Part shown: piece by piece, positions 1 to 12,634 of the stretch
Layout: each line of letters begins with the position of its first letter
How positions within the stretch are numbered: the stretch's first letter is position 1
Source of the DNA: Pagrus major
Lineage: Eukaryota > Chordata > Actinopteri > Spariformes > Sparidae
Direction of reading: 5' to 3'
NCBI RefSeq assembly: GCF_040436345.1
Contig: NC_133232.1
Coordinates: 33,555,315-33,619,314 of the forward strand
DNA length: 64,000 bases
Notes under the pieces: model-generated
Databases searched by the model: none
Seen by the model: the letters and a program-made list of their open reading frames with translations, nothing else
Told to the model about the DNA's origin: nothing
Made by a program: the position numbers and the translations under genes

Positions 1-143
1 TTACTTCCTAATCTCACGGTCCTGTAACCTCATACACAGATGAACATCTTTTTAGCTGATTAGCCAGGAAGAGATTCCAGAATCCGGACAATGAGAACTT
101 GTGGTGAATCTCTATTTCTGTATCTCCGTGTGTCCTCTATCAG

Positions 144-3100
144 ATGCTCTGTACCAGGTTTCAGAGAAGTTGGAGGGGCCGTTCAACATCGAGCTCGCAG
201 CCGACTCCATCTCTGTGAAAGTGTCAGAGGCCATCATGCACATGCAGGAGAACAGCGTCAGCATCTCCACTAAGGCAAGGAAGAGGGCAGAAGTAGATGA
301 CGGGGAATTAAAACGGGCAATACTTCAAACATTAATGCATTTTTTATTGCTCTCCCAAAATAACAGATTAGTTGTTGTTCTATAGTCTTGATCATTGTTT
401 AAAATAAATTATAATCTCCTTAATGAGACAGCATGGAGTAAAAATGACAGGAATCATGCACAGAGAGCATGACAGCCTTACAGAAGGATTAAAACATGGC
501 GGGCATCCCAGGAGCTAATCCACCAGCGAGACACCCACATCTAGTTAGAAAGAGAATAGCAGTGCTTTTAAGGAACAGGAAGCTCTCTTCCTTTACAGCT
601 CAGCTTCATGTGTTTGCTGCCTTTCACCAAAAGAGCGTGATGACGGAGGTTATGGAGAACCTTTTCAACAATTTTATGTTGCAAGTTTCCAGTTCAGTTG
701 CAATATTTTTCACACTAACAGCCTTGTATTTCCAGTGCTATCATAGAAGGCACAGTGTAACATCAGGATTTTAACATTTTGACTGAACGACTTCTTTGAG
801 ACCTGTCGTTAGGGTGCAGTCAAAGGCCTTTGAGAGAAAAGTTAAAATTTCATGTATTTTTAGGGGGGGAGGGGTATTTTAAAAAATGTTGTTTTACATT
901 TTGACATCAGAGAGATGTCAGGAAATGAGGAGAAAGAGAGAAATAAATGGGGCATGACATGCAACAAAGGTTCCCAGCTGCACTCAAATCAGAGACGTTA
1001 CGGTTCATGGTGGGCGCCTTCACCCCTCCCCCACGAGGAGCCCCAAATTACCTCTAAATTAAGTAGAACGTTACAAAGCAGGTTGAAGGAGAGTGAATGC
1101 AATAAAAAAGTACATTTACAACAGTAAAGTGTAAAATTGCTCATTACATAGCTGTTTACACCGGTGTTGCTTGATGTTGTTTACTTCAGGTGTTCCAAGG
1201 TTGTGGAAGCCCCCGGCCGGCTCCGGGACGCTCCAAACGCTCCCCCAAAGAGTCGGGCGGCAACAGGAGGCCCTTCCGCACCTACAGCCCCGAGGAGAAA
1301 CCCACCACTGCTGCAGGGACTAACCTGGACCGACTGGTGAGGAAGAAACACACCCAATATTGTTTTAATGTAGTGCATGTAAAACAATTTAAATCTGTAT
1401 CGATGGTTTTGGACAACAAGCTCCAAACACAACGTCGACATAATTATCTATTAAAGTTGTTGTGGGAAACAAACAGTGGCTGTTAAATATCCAGCAACAC
1501 AGCATCCATGTTTCAGGCCAGCTGAAGACATGTTTGTATCGGACTCGTCAGTACTGGATTATTGGGATAGAGCCAATATTGGCGACCAAGTACAATATGC
1601 TGTCTTCTTCTTAAATCAGAGTAAAGGCCCCTAAATCCAGAACATCCTTTGGTCTGTTGTCAGAAGAAATTGTTCTTAATGTCTTTCCCTGTTAAAATAA
1701 ATGTTAAATCTCCGGTCCCCAGAACACTGTTTGAAGCTAAGGGTCCGCCACATATAAACAAAGTAAATCAATATGAGATTGTGTCGTCCTTTAAGGTCAG
1801 TTTGTTTATTCAGTCCTGAAAACAAAGAGTTTGTTTGTTTTTGCCTAAACTGATAAAAAAATTCTTCCCCAAAACTATAGTGCAACTTTAAGTACTCAAA
1901 AATAAATAAAATGCATTGAAACTGCAATTAAGAATGTGAAAAATGTGTGTTTTGTACATGCGTCAGGATTCAGAAATAGCAGTTGAGCAGAAACCAACAA
2001 AATGACGAACAACCGAAAAGCAAAATAAATCTAAGCTTATTGCAAGCAGCTAATAATAAAGAGTGCAGGAGTCAGAGCCCAGACCGTCCCCCTGTGACAA
2101 CAGACGTCTTGCAATATAGAAGCGCTGGAAAATAAATGAAACCAAGAGCAGAGGGGAGAGAAGGAGGATAGTAGGTATTCACATCTATTTATAAAACATT
2201 AAAGACATGCGGTTTAAGAGCTGACCCAGAAACCGTGTCATGTCTCCTTCTGACTGCCCCACGTCAGCACTGCAGCTTCAATATGCTTCCTCCAGCCAGC
2301 CATACCAAACAAGGACACTTTAAAACCAGGTCTGAGTCATCAGCGATTTCTTTACGCCTCCGTGCAGGTTACCGAGCTGAAGGAACGACTGAGGCCCATG
2401 CGTGGCTTCTGGGTGTCCCTCCCACACACCATCTGCAACGATGAGAAGATGGCTGCCGACGTCACTAATGAGGACCGCTGCTGGAACGGGCAGACCCGGG
2501 GGAGGTGAGCTAGATCCAGGGAGGAGGGGTGGAGGGAGGGGTCCGGTAGAGGTGGAGGAGGAGGGAGTGAGCGATGGTGCAGAGGTGGATGGACGCAACA
2601 GATGGAACAGAGTTTATTTAATTTAGCCACCACCAGTCACCCACATGCACTCTGCGTGGGGCTGCTCGCTTTTATCCACACAGATGCAGCCCAGCATCAT
2701 GTGTCTGGGCTGGTTTATAGACGCTGTGCAGAGTGTGTGTGTTGTGAGAGGAAAACATCTCTGCATAATGGATGATTTTGTGTCTACGATGTTCCCACTA
2801 TAGTTTTATGTAAAAGTACACTCACCTGAGTAGCTTCAGTCACAAAGTGCAGGCAGACATGTGCCTGGTATAACATTTATACTACTCTAATTACCAGCCA
2901 AAATAATATCATGTCATAGAGGGCAATATTTCAAAGCTAAACTGGGAGAGAGTGCTACTAAATTAATTATCAGTACTTGTTTATATCATCAAACATTGGC
3001 AGAAAGAGGTATTTGGGACAATCTGGTATGTAGTTTTAAGAAAATATGGTATTAGTCCTGCAGCAACAAACTAAAACGGCTCCAGATTTGAACACAACAC

Positions 3101-4856
3101 TGAGTCTGCAGCTGTAAGGCTGTGAGCAGTGCTCTGAGCTAAATGCTGACGTCAGCATGAAAACATGCTCAGAATGAAAATGATGATTGATGCTGATGGT
3201 TCTGCCCTAGTCGATACCGGGCCAATCACAACTGTTGATCTAATATGGGGGCGGGTTTCATACGAAACAGTCAAGATGGCTGCAAGAGGCAGTGGGAAAA
3301 AAACAGCATGCAGAGCCAGAATACTGTAACATCTAACTTAAGGGTCCATTTCGACGAAATCAGAGTTTCTGTCCAGTTTGAATGACGTGTGTTTAACAAC
3401 GATCTGCAAGGTAAAATTGCTGTTTTTCTCAATGGAACGAGAGCAATAACACAACTGTTTCTGGTTTGAAAAAAAGGATCTTACTCTTCTTTAAACGTAT
3501 CCATAATGTTATCAGACACTTATAAATATCTAAACCTGGCAAAACAAGCACTTTCAGTGGACGTACTACGATGGGCGAAGATCCTGACACACCAAGCTGT
3601 CATTCAAGAACTAGCTGCGTCGAAGGCCAACTGTTGCAGTGCCTCATGTCTCTGCCAATACACAAACCACTGTTATGATTAAGCAGCATTTTTTTACTCC
3701 ACTCTCGCTAATATAGCCACTCCTAATGGAGAATTTGTCTGATAGAAAGTTGCAAATGCCACTGGCAGAGAGGCAGAAGAGACAAATAAGGAGGATCTGC
3801 ACTAAATGGGTGGAATCATTGATACTACAGCAACAGGCTCGAGGGGCTTTTCCTTTCTTTTTCCGTTTCTCTTTTCGTGCACTTATCCGCTTACCTGAAC
3901 AGCCAATCAGATTGATTTCGCTCACCAACGAACTGCCACAGATTCTACATGCTCAATCGGCCAAAAAGCTGCCGACAAGGTCTGTTCAGTGCCGACACCG
4001 ACTAGAGCCATGGAAGCTCGCTGACAGCCATGAATGTCCAACGAATGACTGTCAGCCTGGTGTGTCAGGGCCTCATTGCATTCACAAATTGGTCTGGAGA
4101 CGCGGACTAGTGATCTGATACTCGTTAACTTTGTCTCTGAGTTGAACCTCCCTGCTTTGAAAATGTCAGTTCTTCTGTGCATTAACGCCTCTGTGTGTGC
4201 TCACTCAGGTACCTCCCGGATGTGACAGGCGACGGGCTGGTGAGCCAGATCAACAACCCCGAGGTGGAGGTGGACATCGCCCGGCCAGATGTGAGGACCA
4301 GACAGCTGATCATGGAGCTGAGGGTGGTGACCAACAAACTGAGACACGCTCAGAGCGGACAGGACATGGACTTCATGGACAGTGAGTACTCCTGAGGGCG
4401 TGTTTATATATTTGTCCATATCCTTAAAGTAGCATTAAAGGGTGGAGTTGCCCTTTAAGTGATGCGTAACCTGTACTCAGGATTTATAGGACTTGTAACA
4501 CCACTGACAGAACTTATTCAGTAAATATGAAAACAACTTTTTATGTCCATTCATCAGTCAGATATCTCTTTATTCCAGGTGAGGAGGGCAGTGGCTCAGG
4601 GGGCGGAGATCACGGTGAAAGGTACAATGATGATTGGCCAGGTTACGGGCCCTACTCTCCCCCCTACAACAAACCCCCTCGCAACCCCCCCGCCAACCCG
4701 GCAAAGCCGCCTCGAGTCCGAGAAAGAAACGGGTCCAAGTGGAACAGGAACAACGGCCACGGACGAGTCCGGTCTGCAACCAGCCAGCTCTCTTTCTCCC
4801 TGGTTCCTTTGTTGTCTTTGCCTTTTATGGTCACCGTTGCCCCCATGTGGAGATAG
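144..4856 (+). CDS. gpc2: Glypican-2-like heparan sulfate proteoglycan, 3' five exons (5' part outside window)
   Basis: Five exons are seen: 144-274, 1190-1336, 2368-2504, 4209-4381 and 4579-4856 (stop TAG 4854-4856). Phases join cleanly. Family hallmarks are [35 protein letters not shown] and INNPEVEVD, which place it in the GPC1/2/4/6 branch. RGFW, MAAD and a tail with SGSGGG followed by YNDDW resemble glypican-2 best. The SGSGGG run is a likely heparan sulfate attachment site. The protein ends in a hydrophobic stretch (about [18 protein letters not shown]) typical of a GPI-anchor signal, so it should sit on the outer cell surface and present growth factors or adhesion ligands. The first intron has a GC donor (AAG|GCAAGG at 275). 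The 5' exons lie left of base 1. The family is certain; the paralogue (2 rather than 1, 4 or 6) is inferred from the tail. Confidence 0.85.
2505..4208. other. 1.7 kb gpc2 intron, no gene recognised
   Basis: This intron between the RCWNG exon and the next gpc2 exon holds no homologous coding exon that I can see on either strand. About 3200-4130 has the look of a diverged non-autonomous transposon, but I could not pair terminal repeats. The proline-rich minus-strand frame at 2320-2633 is antisense to the gpc2 exon. Confidence 0.4.
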
Positions 4857-5868
4857 CTGGTTATTACAGTCTGGAGGTGGAGGTGTTTAAACATGCTGGA
4901 GTCTGAAGCACATTATGAAGAAAAAAAACAAAAAGTCATTCCATTTGGTTGCACCAGCAGAAAAACAAAACAAAACACAAAACAGGCTAATTTAGCAATA
5001 ATCAAAAACCTGTTTACAGCACAAAATGAATAAGTTAAAGTGAATATTTTTACTATCGCCCAAAGCCACAGAAGAGGCGTTATCAGGCATCGATGAGCAC
5101 AAACAATACTTAATAATTAACGCCATTTTTTTTTAGTGCCACTCGTGTGATGTTCGACCTATTGGAGTCTTGATGCTGATCGTGTGCAGTGCTGGAGCAG
5201 AAAAGTCTAAGAGGTTGAAAGAGAAACAAAACAACAGGAGGTGAATTAGCAGCATGTTGGGGTCTGATGGTTTGGTGCTCTGTGAGATGGAGATTAGACA
5301 GTTAATAACTGTGTAGTTTCAGTGAGCAGCTGATTCCATCCGAGCGAGTTTGTTTGCTGCCTTTCTCTTCACGTTAAGTTAATTAATTTAATTGATCTAC
5401 GTTTCAGTCCAGTCGTGTTTCGTTTTTTTCCCCCGCAATCTTGCTGAGGTAGTGAGATTTAATTTAAATCTCTGTATTTTGGCTCGTAGATTAAAGAAAG
5501 TCAATAGTTTGACTCTTAAACCAAACAAGGGGCTTATTTTGAATGTACCGAAAAGCTCTAAATTAATCTGCGGTTCCTTGTGATGTAATATATTGATGTT
5601 TTTAATTTATTTGTAATATATTTCATTGTTGTTCTTATGATTTTAAGGCAAGGGTTGAGTGTTTTGTATCTTTTAAGAGAAGTGTTTGCTTTAACTCTCT
5701 CTGGTATAAAAGTTGTATTTATCGATACTTTTCGTAAACCAATCATTTAAAATATTGTTAACCAATCACAACAAAACACTTAATTATCAAACAGTATTGG
5801 GTCACAAGACCAGCAGAAGTTTTTTCTGGTGTTTTTTAGCCTTAACCAGAGATTGTTAAGGGGCAATG

Positions 5869-5898
5869 TGTGTGTGAGTGTGTATGTGTGTGTGTGTT
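5869..5898. repeat. Imperfect (TG)n microsatellite
   Basis: TG dinucleotide run with a few interruptions, read directly. Confidence 0.8.
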
Positions 5899-6226
5899 TG
5901 TATGATGGTTTTATATCGTTTGTTGTATGTTCTGGTTTCAAGGTTCTCCGTTCACGTTGAGAAGATGTTGGGATGTTTTTTAAATACTGCGCTTTTCTAC
6001 TTATTTTTCCTAAAAAGCAACAAAAGACGGTGAGATGATGTAAAATTGGACTGAATGTCGAGGGAAAAGACAGACGACTGTCGAGGACTGAGAGATGGTG
6101 GCTCTTCATTTTCATGTGCTGAATGTGTTTTGAGGAAGATGACATTAAAAAAAAATTCAAGACGGAAAAAACAAAACTTGGACAGAGAGGAGTGAGAGGA
6201 GAAGAGTGAACTAAAAAGATTAGTTT

Positions 6227-7148
6227 GACATTTTGGGAAATGTGCTTATTCACCTTCTTGCAGAGTTAGATAAGAAGATCGATGCCACTTTCATGTTCGA
6301 TTAGCTAAGCTGAGCATAAACACTGGAAACAGAGGAAACAGCTAGCTTGGCTCAAACCAAAGGTAATAAAATCTGCTTAATGGCACCTTTAACTAACGTG
6401 ATTTGTTTAAAGTAGAAAAATGGCAAAATGTGGGACCCGGACTATTCCTTGGACCCCGGGGAGATACTGGTCATACTTAAGTAGATTTTTCAGGCATCTG
6501 TATTTTACTTTCTGACAACTTTGTTACTTTTACTCCCTACATTTTAACACAAATATCTGGACTTTCTGCCTTCCCAACATCACACGCCTGATTTCAACCG
6601 GTACATATCATGCACGGCAGACACAGCGAGACGAAACGATGTAAAAGACAAAGAGGGAGACTGGAAAGGGGAGAAAAGGTGTTAGTGCCTCGTATGTGCA
6701 GAGACCCTGCAGCCCTCTGCAGCCCGATTGTCTTATTTTCTTAATTTTTAGCTGCTCAAAATGTCGATATTTGACGTCCTAAGAATGAGACTGAGCAATC
6801 AGCTCTTTGTGGTGCGTTTACGAACAGCTTGGACAAATCCTACTGATTCTACCTTTTAAGTTTAACAGTCTTTTATGATATAATATCATCTGACGTGAGG
6901 TTCGGTTGCTTTGCACAGACATGGCCGGTACAAACGTCCTTCAGAGAGATTTTTACTTTCATACTTTGAGAACATTTCAGAGCCTGTACTTTTTTTTTTT
7001 TTTTTTAACTTTTACTCCAGTGCAGTAGTTGAATCAGTACTTACCGCCTCTGATAAGGTGCTGGTTGACAGGTTTGTTACCTTTTAGAGAGAGCCAGGCT
7101 AGTTTATAAGCTGAGCAGCTGTTAAGAAAGCAAATTTCCCAAAATGTC
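6227..7148. mobile_element. Non-autonomous inverted-repeat element with a nested repeat
   Basis: The left end reads GACATTTTGGGAAATGTGCTT and the right end is its near-perfect reverse complement. Just inside both ends are matching halves of the GAAACAGCTAGCTTGGCTC type (the right end has GAGCCAGGCTAG). Relatives lie at about 23460-23570 and 26080-26220. The centre (about 6455-7055) resembles another fish repeat of the CCACCTCTG-ended family, so it looks nested. No transposase frame is present, so it is a MITE-like derivative. Confidence 0.6.
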
Positions 7149-8098
7149 ATCATCTCAAATTCTTGGAGATGTTAAAAGTTGATTGATAGGATCCCAAAAG
7201 ACAGCAGAGATGGGCCACAGGCGGAGGATATAAAAAGAATGTATAGATGCTGTGAAAGGACACTTTTCTGTTGGGATTGTGAAATTCACTTGGTTGTAAC
7301 AGAAGTTCACTTCGAGCCAAATGGGCTACTGCACCTGTACAGTACAAAAGAATGGCAAGAGATGGGTTTCATTCTCAAAACGTACTACTTTTAATCACTC
7401 GGCATATGGGAAAAATGATTTAATCTCCAAAAGAGTCGGTAAAATAGAGGTAGGCTGTAAAATTTGGTGCCAGCAATCAAATTGTTGGAGTTTTTCCACG
7501 TCAGATTAATTAGGAATGAAACCCTTCAAAGTCAGTACGACTTCACCACAAACACAGTATTATGTTGCACAACTACAAATGAAAAAAACAACAGTATTTC
7601 ACAGTGTTTCTCAAGTATTGTAATCAAATGTGCTTTCGATGATCAGCAGTCAGATTAGGATGCGGTGGCTGCAGTATTTCCATTGAATTTCAGGTAAAAC
7701 GTTTGAAAATGTCAGATCAGGTTCTTTAATATGACCTCTCATCCATTCCCACCACTCGCACATTCCTTTATGGTGAAAGTATAGCACAACTTTTTTCATG
7801 TTGTAACAGTTTTTTGGTATCAAACGAGTGATATTTTCTGCTTCATTAAAAAAACTCAAGAAATGTGTGTGTTGTGTTTCTTTTTTGTTTGGTTTTATTT
7901 AATACAAAAGCAGCAAAAACAAAAAAAATGTGATGATAAAAAGCAACAGTATCTGCATTCAAGCACATCTGATTTAAAATACATCATGTATCATCACTTA
8001 ATTGTGCACGTGTAGCAGATGAGTCAGAATCAAACCCTGATCGTGTTCACAGCGTTTTCTCCTTTTAGCCTCTCAGGTGAGCAGCTTGGCTCTCAGTC

Positions 8099-9596
8099 TC
8101 AGGGCTTCTTCTGCTGAGCGAGGCATTTAATGCTGCCACGCTGATGAAGACAGAAAATATGAGTCAACAGTGTTCATCATTACCACAGGCAAGTCATTAA
8201 TAAATACAAAGTTAATTAACTCAAAACACGTAGCGACAAATGGCTCAAAGCATAGTCAGTATGCAATAAAAAAACTGTCATTCATCTGTACACTTTCACA
8301 GTACATTAAGGTGGTGTTTCTACACAACAATGTGTTGAATTCATTCATGAGTTTTTATGTCAAGATAATGATGATGGTGACTTTACACTGCAATATAAGG
8401 AAACAATAGTTTCCCCTGAATCATATATGTATAAAACCTGATACCGAGTGAAAGAATAACCAAACAAACCTTATTATAGATATTATATATTATTTCATTT
8501 GTTACCTTCCACACCAAGAAGACGAACACCGCCAGCATCAGAAGCAACACGATGACTGTCAGGAAGATGATCCACCAGGCAACTTTGACAAAATATGTGA
8601 CGTCTCTGTCAAGAAACACGGTCAGTTTAACCTGCGGACAGTGATGACACGAGAGCGTTTCAGATTTCAGTGTGTGGACTGCAGGCTCCTGAGAAGACCT
8701 GTGTGTAATGTTAGTAACTTCCCTGAGATTTTAAATACTGACATGAATCTGAAAATACAAATTATCATCAAAAACCCAATAATGAAAATGTTTCTCTCTT
8801 TCTTTTCTTCTTTTTTATTAACCTACGGTTTTACCTTTGTCTCAAGTGTCCCCATTTTAAGTCCAATATTCTCTGGAGAGTTTGTTAAACTGAGCGTAGC
8901 GTCCACGACGATGTACAGGTAGTTCAAAGAGCTGTAATCCTGAATGGGAGAGGCAAAATAATGAGTGAGTGGTACTTGACAGTTTTGAGTAGAGGTGGAA
9001 AAACTGCTCAGATCTCTTCCTTGAGTAGAAGTAGCAATACTACAGCGTGAAATGACTGCGTTACAAGTAAAAGTCATGCATTTTACTCAAGTAAAAAAAC
9101 AAAAGTACAAAAGTGGAAGAACTCATGATGCAGATTAGCAGAACTACTAACTGTTACAGACTGTAGTCTGGTGTTACTGTACAGCACTAAAACAAAGTTT
9201 GCTTTGTTTCACCTTCGTCATCTTTTTTCCAAAGACAATCAACAAGTAAATAAGTAAATAAATAAAGTTCCTTGTACCAACTTTAGGTACAGTGCCTGAG
9301 TAAATGTACTTTATTTATTATTTATTTTTAATCAGTTACCTGTTTCAGTTGATTAACTGCAAAACATATAAGAGGAAAACATTATACAAAAAATGAAACA
9401 CCTCTGTGAAAGTGGCGTTCCACAGGCGTGAATGCAGAACTATCGTTGCAGTTTTGTCCAAACCCAGCAGAGGGCAGCGTATCTCCACACACTTCAGTCC
9501 ATCTGAGCACGTCTGACAGGGAGGAAGATAAGATGCCTCCTTACTTTCTTGTCACACGTTATACTGAATACAAAACCTTTGAGCTTCATGGTAATA

Positions 9597-9627
<31 letters not shown>

Positions 9628-12603
9628 TGATCTCTAACCAAGCTTTTGTATTTCTTTCCTGTTGAAAGATATGAGAATCCACCAATAGAGCGTGCTGCAT
9701 GTTCAGCCTCACGTCTTCTCCTGGATGGTTCACGCCAACCCTTGATACCAAACATGATCAGGTCAGTGGTGTTTATTACAGGCACTGCTTACAGTTTGAA
9801 CAGAAGAGAAAGATGTTTTTTACCTTTAAATCTTTCAGTGGATTGACCTCGTTTGCAGGCGAGCAGGGGACAGAGTGAACATCGCTGCTGTTGGTCTGAG
9901 TCAAGTACAGAAACCATTTTCCTACAGAGTTCTCCTTTGGCCAGTAGATGTTTAGTGACGCGTTGATGAAAGACTTTAGTGGTCTGCCCAAATTTGCTAT
10001 CTGTTAAACAAATAAGACAGTATAGTTTCCTTTACGCTGAAAATCAAATTAAAGAGATTTTTAAGGAGCAAACGATGTCTCACCTTGAATTCATACTGAA
10101 CCGGAGCTCCAATTTCATCCACTGATTTCACGGCGCTCTCGCCCTTCAAGCTTTTCTCCAGTGACACTTGAGAAGGTCGGGCGAGTCTGACAAACAAAGA
10201 CACACCTTAATGTTGAATACTTTGACTTGAAGCAGTTTCAAAGAATTTTTCACCTTTTATCAAACTCCATGGTCAAACTAAAGCACTTTTCAAGGTGCAT
10301 TTTTAAGCTTTTCCAGGACCTGACAGCTGTGCTACACTATATACAAAGGTGGATCTTGTACTTGAGTAAAAAGTAGCAATAACTCAGTGTAGAAATACTC
10401 TGTTTCATGTAAAAAACATGCCTTTAAATTAATGTACTCAAGTAAAAGTTCAAAAAGTAAAAGTACCCATTATGCAGAATAGCATTTTTCAGAATAATAA
10501 TAATAATATTATTGGATTTTAATAGTTGATGCATTAATTTATGCATCACTTTAATGCTGAAGTAAGCAAGCAAGGCACGTGTAGCCGATCTACGGACTCT
10601 GATGTTGATCGACAGATAGACTTTGATTGACAGCATTCATTTGTAAAATGGAGCAGAAATGGATAAAGAAATAATATTTTTTTTAAATACAGAAATTAAT
10701 AAGTCAAGTGGAAATAAGGAAGAACTAATATAAAAGTAAATAAAGAAATAAAAATTAGTGTAAAAATGAAAAAAAAAGAATAAAATTGAAAATTTTATGA
10801 AAAGTAAATAAATACAGTTGTAATTGTTGAATAAAGCAAATTACAGTAGAAAGATCAATTTATGTCACATTATACATATAAATATATATCAATGATTGCT
10901 ACATCTACTTTCACTATTAATTTTGTAGAAGAAGAGTAGCAGAAAACGGAAAACACTCAAGTTTACTTACCTCAAAAATGTCAAATAGTACAGCACTTGA
11001 GTAAATGTACTTAGTAACTTTCCACCTCTGATTAAACTCAAAATATTTGTTTTCACTTCATCACATTAACTCAAATGTTATTGTGCTTTAAACAACCAAA
11101 ATTATATAACCTGGTTGAGCCAATATTAGACAATATGAAAGTAATGCAACTTTTTTAAACCTCTAGAATATCACATTAAAACTGAAATGTTTTCAAGGAT
11201 TTCCAGCACCTGTACAGACCCATCTAAAGTGGTTGCAGGAGCTCGACTGAGTTGAAAGGTGTAAATAACATCTTTTCAAATCCATTTGGGTTCTCGGGGC
11301 TCCCATGGACCTGAATTACTCTGGACGAGCTGTATGGAGCCATTTTATGTTTTTTTTTGTTCTTGCTTTTTTTCCTCCTTCTTTTTTTACACTTTAAAAG
11401 TCCCCAGACCACAGACAGCGACTTTCCATCGGCAAGGGGGGTGAGTAGATAATCAATGAATTTTAGTGTGTTTAATTATTTTAGTTTTTTTCATACACTT
11501 TGTATATTTTTCTACAAGGTTTCCTTCGAGATTCTTTGTATCTGTGTTAAAATGACAAAACAACAAACAGTAATCTCATAAAACAACCGTTTAAAAGACA
11601 GTGAATATAATCAGCACCTACCCTAATAAATGCAGCTCCAGCTCAAAGAGCACTTTGGCTAATGCCTCCACTGGTTGTATGGTCTGCACACTTGTCCTAC
11701 ATCACAGGAACATGTTTATTTATAATCATATGCAGCCCACTGACCAGTAACCAAAGCTAGTTTCCTCTCCTTCCTGTCCACTTACGTGTTAAGCTGCAGA
11801 GTGACGTTGACTTCCTTTGTACTCAGTGAAATGCTGGATGTTGCAAGTATGACATAAAAAGTCACCTGAAGAGAGCAAAGAAAAAACATGATAAAAAGAT
11901 GAAGATGGCGATGATAAAAAAAACACACACGGAGGAAACTGAGCGGTGAAACTCACTTCTGCATCTCTTTGGAACGGGTTTCCCAGTGTACAGTTGATTC
12001 GCGTTCCTTCTTTATTGGCTGTGCAGATCTTCTGCTGGTCCTACAGTGGTGGAAGAAATATTCAGAGAACAATACTACAATGTGACTACGCTGCAAGTAA
12101 AAAATCCTGCATTCAAAACCTTACTTAACAAAAAAGTATGCAAGTATCATCAGCACAATTTAACTAAAGAATGAGAAGTAAAAGTAGTCAATGTTCAGTC
12201 AAATACTTTATTATATTAGATGTTTTTGGATTAATATTGTAGTTGGATGTAAAGGTCCACATTTTGAGGGGTGGAAACAAGCGCAGGACTTTTCCACCAG
12301 GATGCTATTTGTGTCGACGGGGAAACCGAAAGTTAACAGTGAGTCACTTAAAAAAAGTGAACTTACGTCGCATAATGACATGCATAACTTCAGTACATAA
12401 TCGATGTAACTAAAGTTAAAGAAGTGACAGTTATTTCAACCCAAACCATGATGTCATCCTGAACAGAACTAAGTAGTTTTCTTGTCTAAACTTCACCGAA
12501 GGTCCGATACATCTGATGCTGTTGCACTGCAATGTTGTTTTGGGAACAATGACATACAGTGTGTCATTTGGCAATCAACCGATTCAGTTGTTTATATATG
12601 AGA

Positions 12604-12634
<31 letters not shown>

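Larger units (their letters stand above)
4857..7880 (+). other. gpc2 3' UTR and convergent intergenic space
   Basis: No coding exon was recognised here. Long A/T-rich stretches follow the gpc2 stop. A possible polyadenylation signal ATTAAA lies at about 7845, followed within 25 bases by a GT-rich run. The convergent integrin has an AATAAA on the minus strand (TTTATT at 7894-7899). The two 3' ends may therefore meet within about 50 bases. The region also holds the inverted-repeat element at 6227-7148. Confidence 0.45.

Noticed and set aside
2320-2633. Proline/serine-rich minus-strand frames
   Set aside because: Antisense to the gpc2 exon 2368-2504 and its purine-rich flank.
3200-4130. Possible non-autonomous transposon in the gpc2 intron
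   Set aside because: I could not pair terminal repeats or find a second copy in the window, so no element is claimed.
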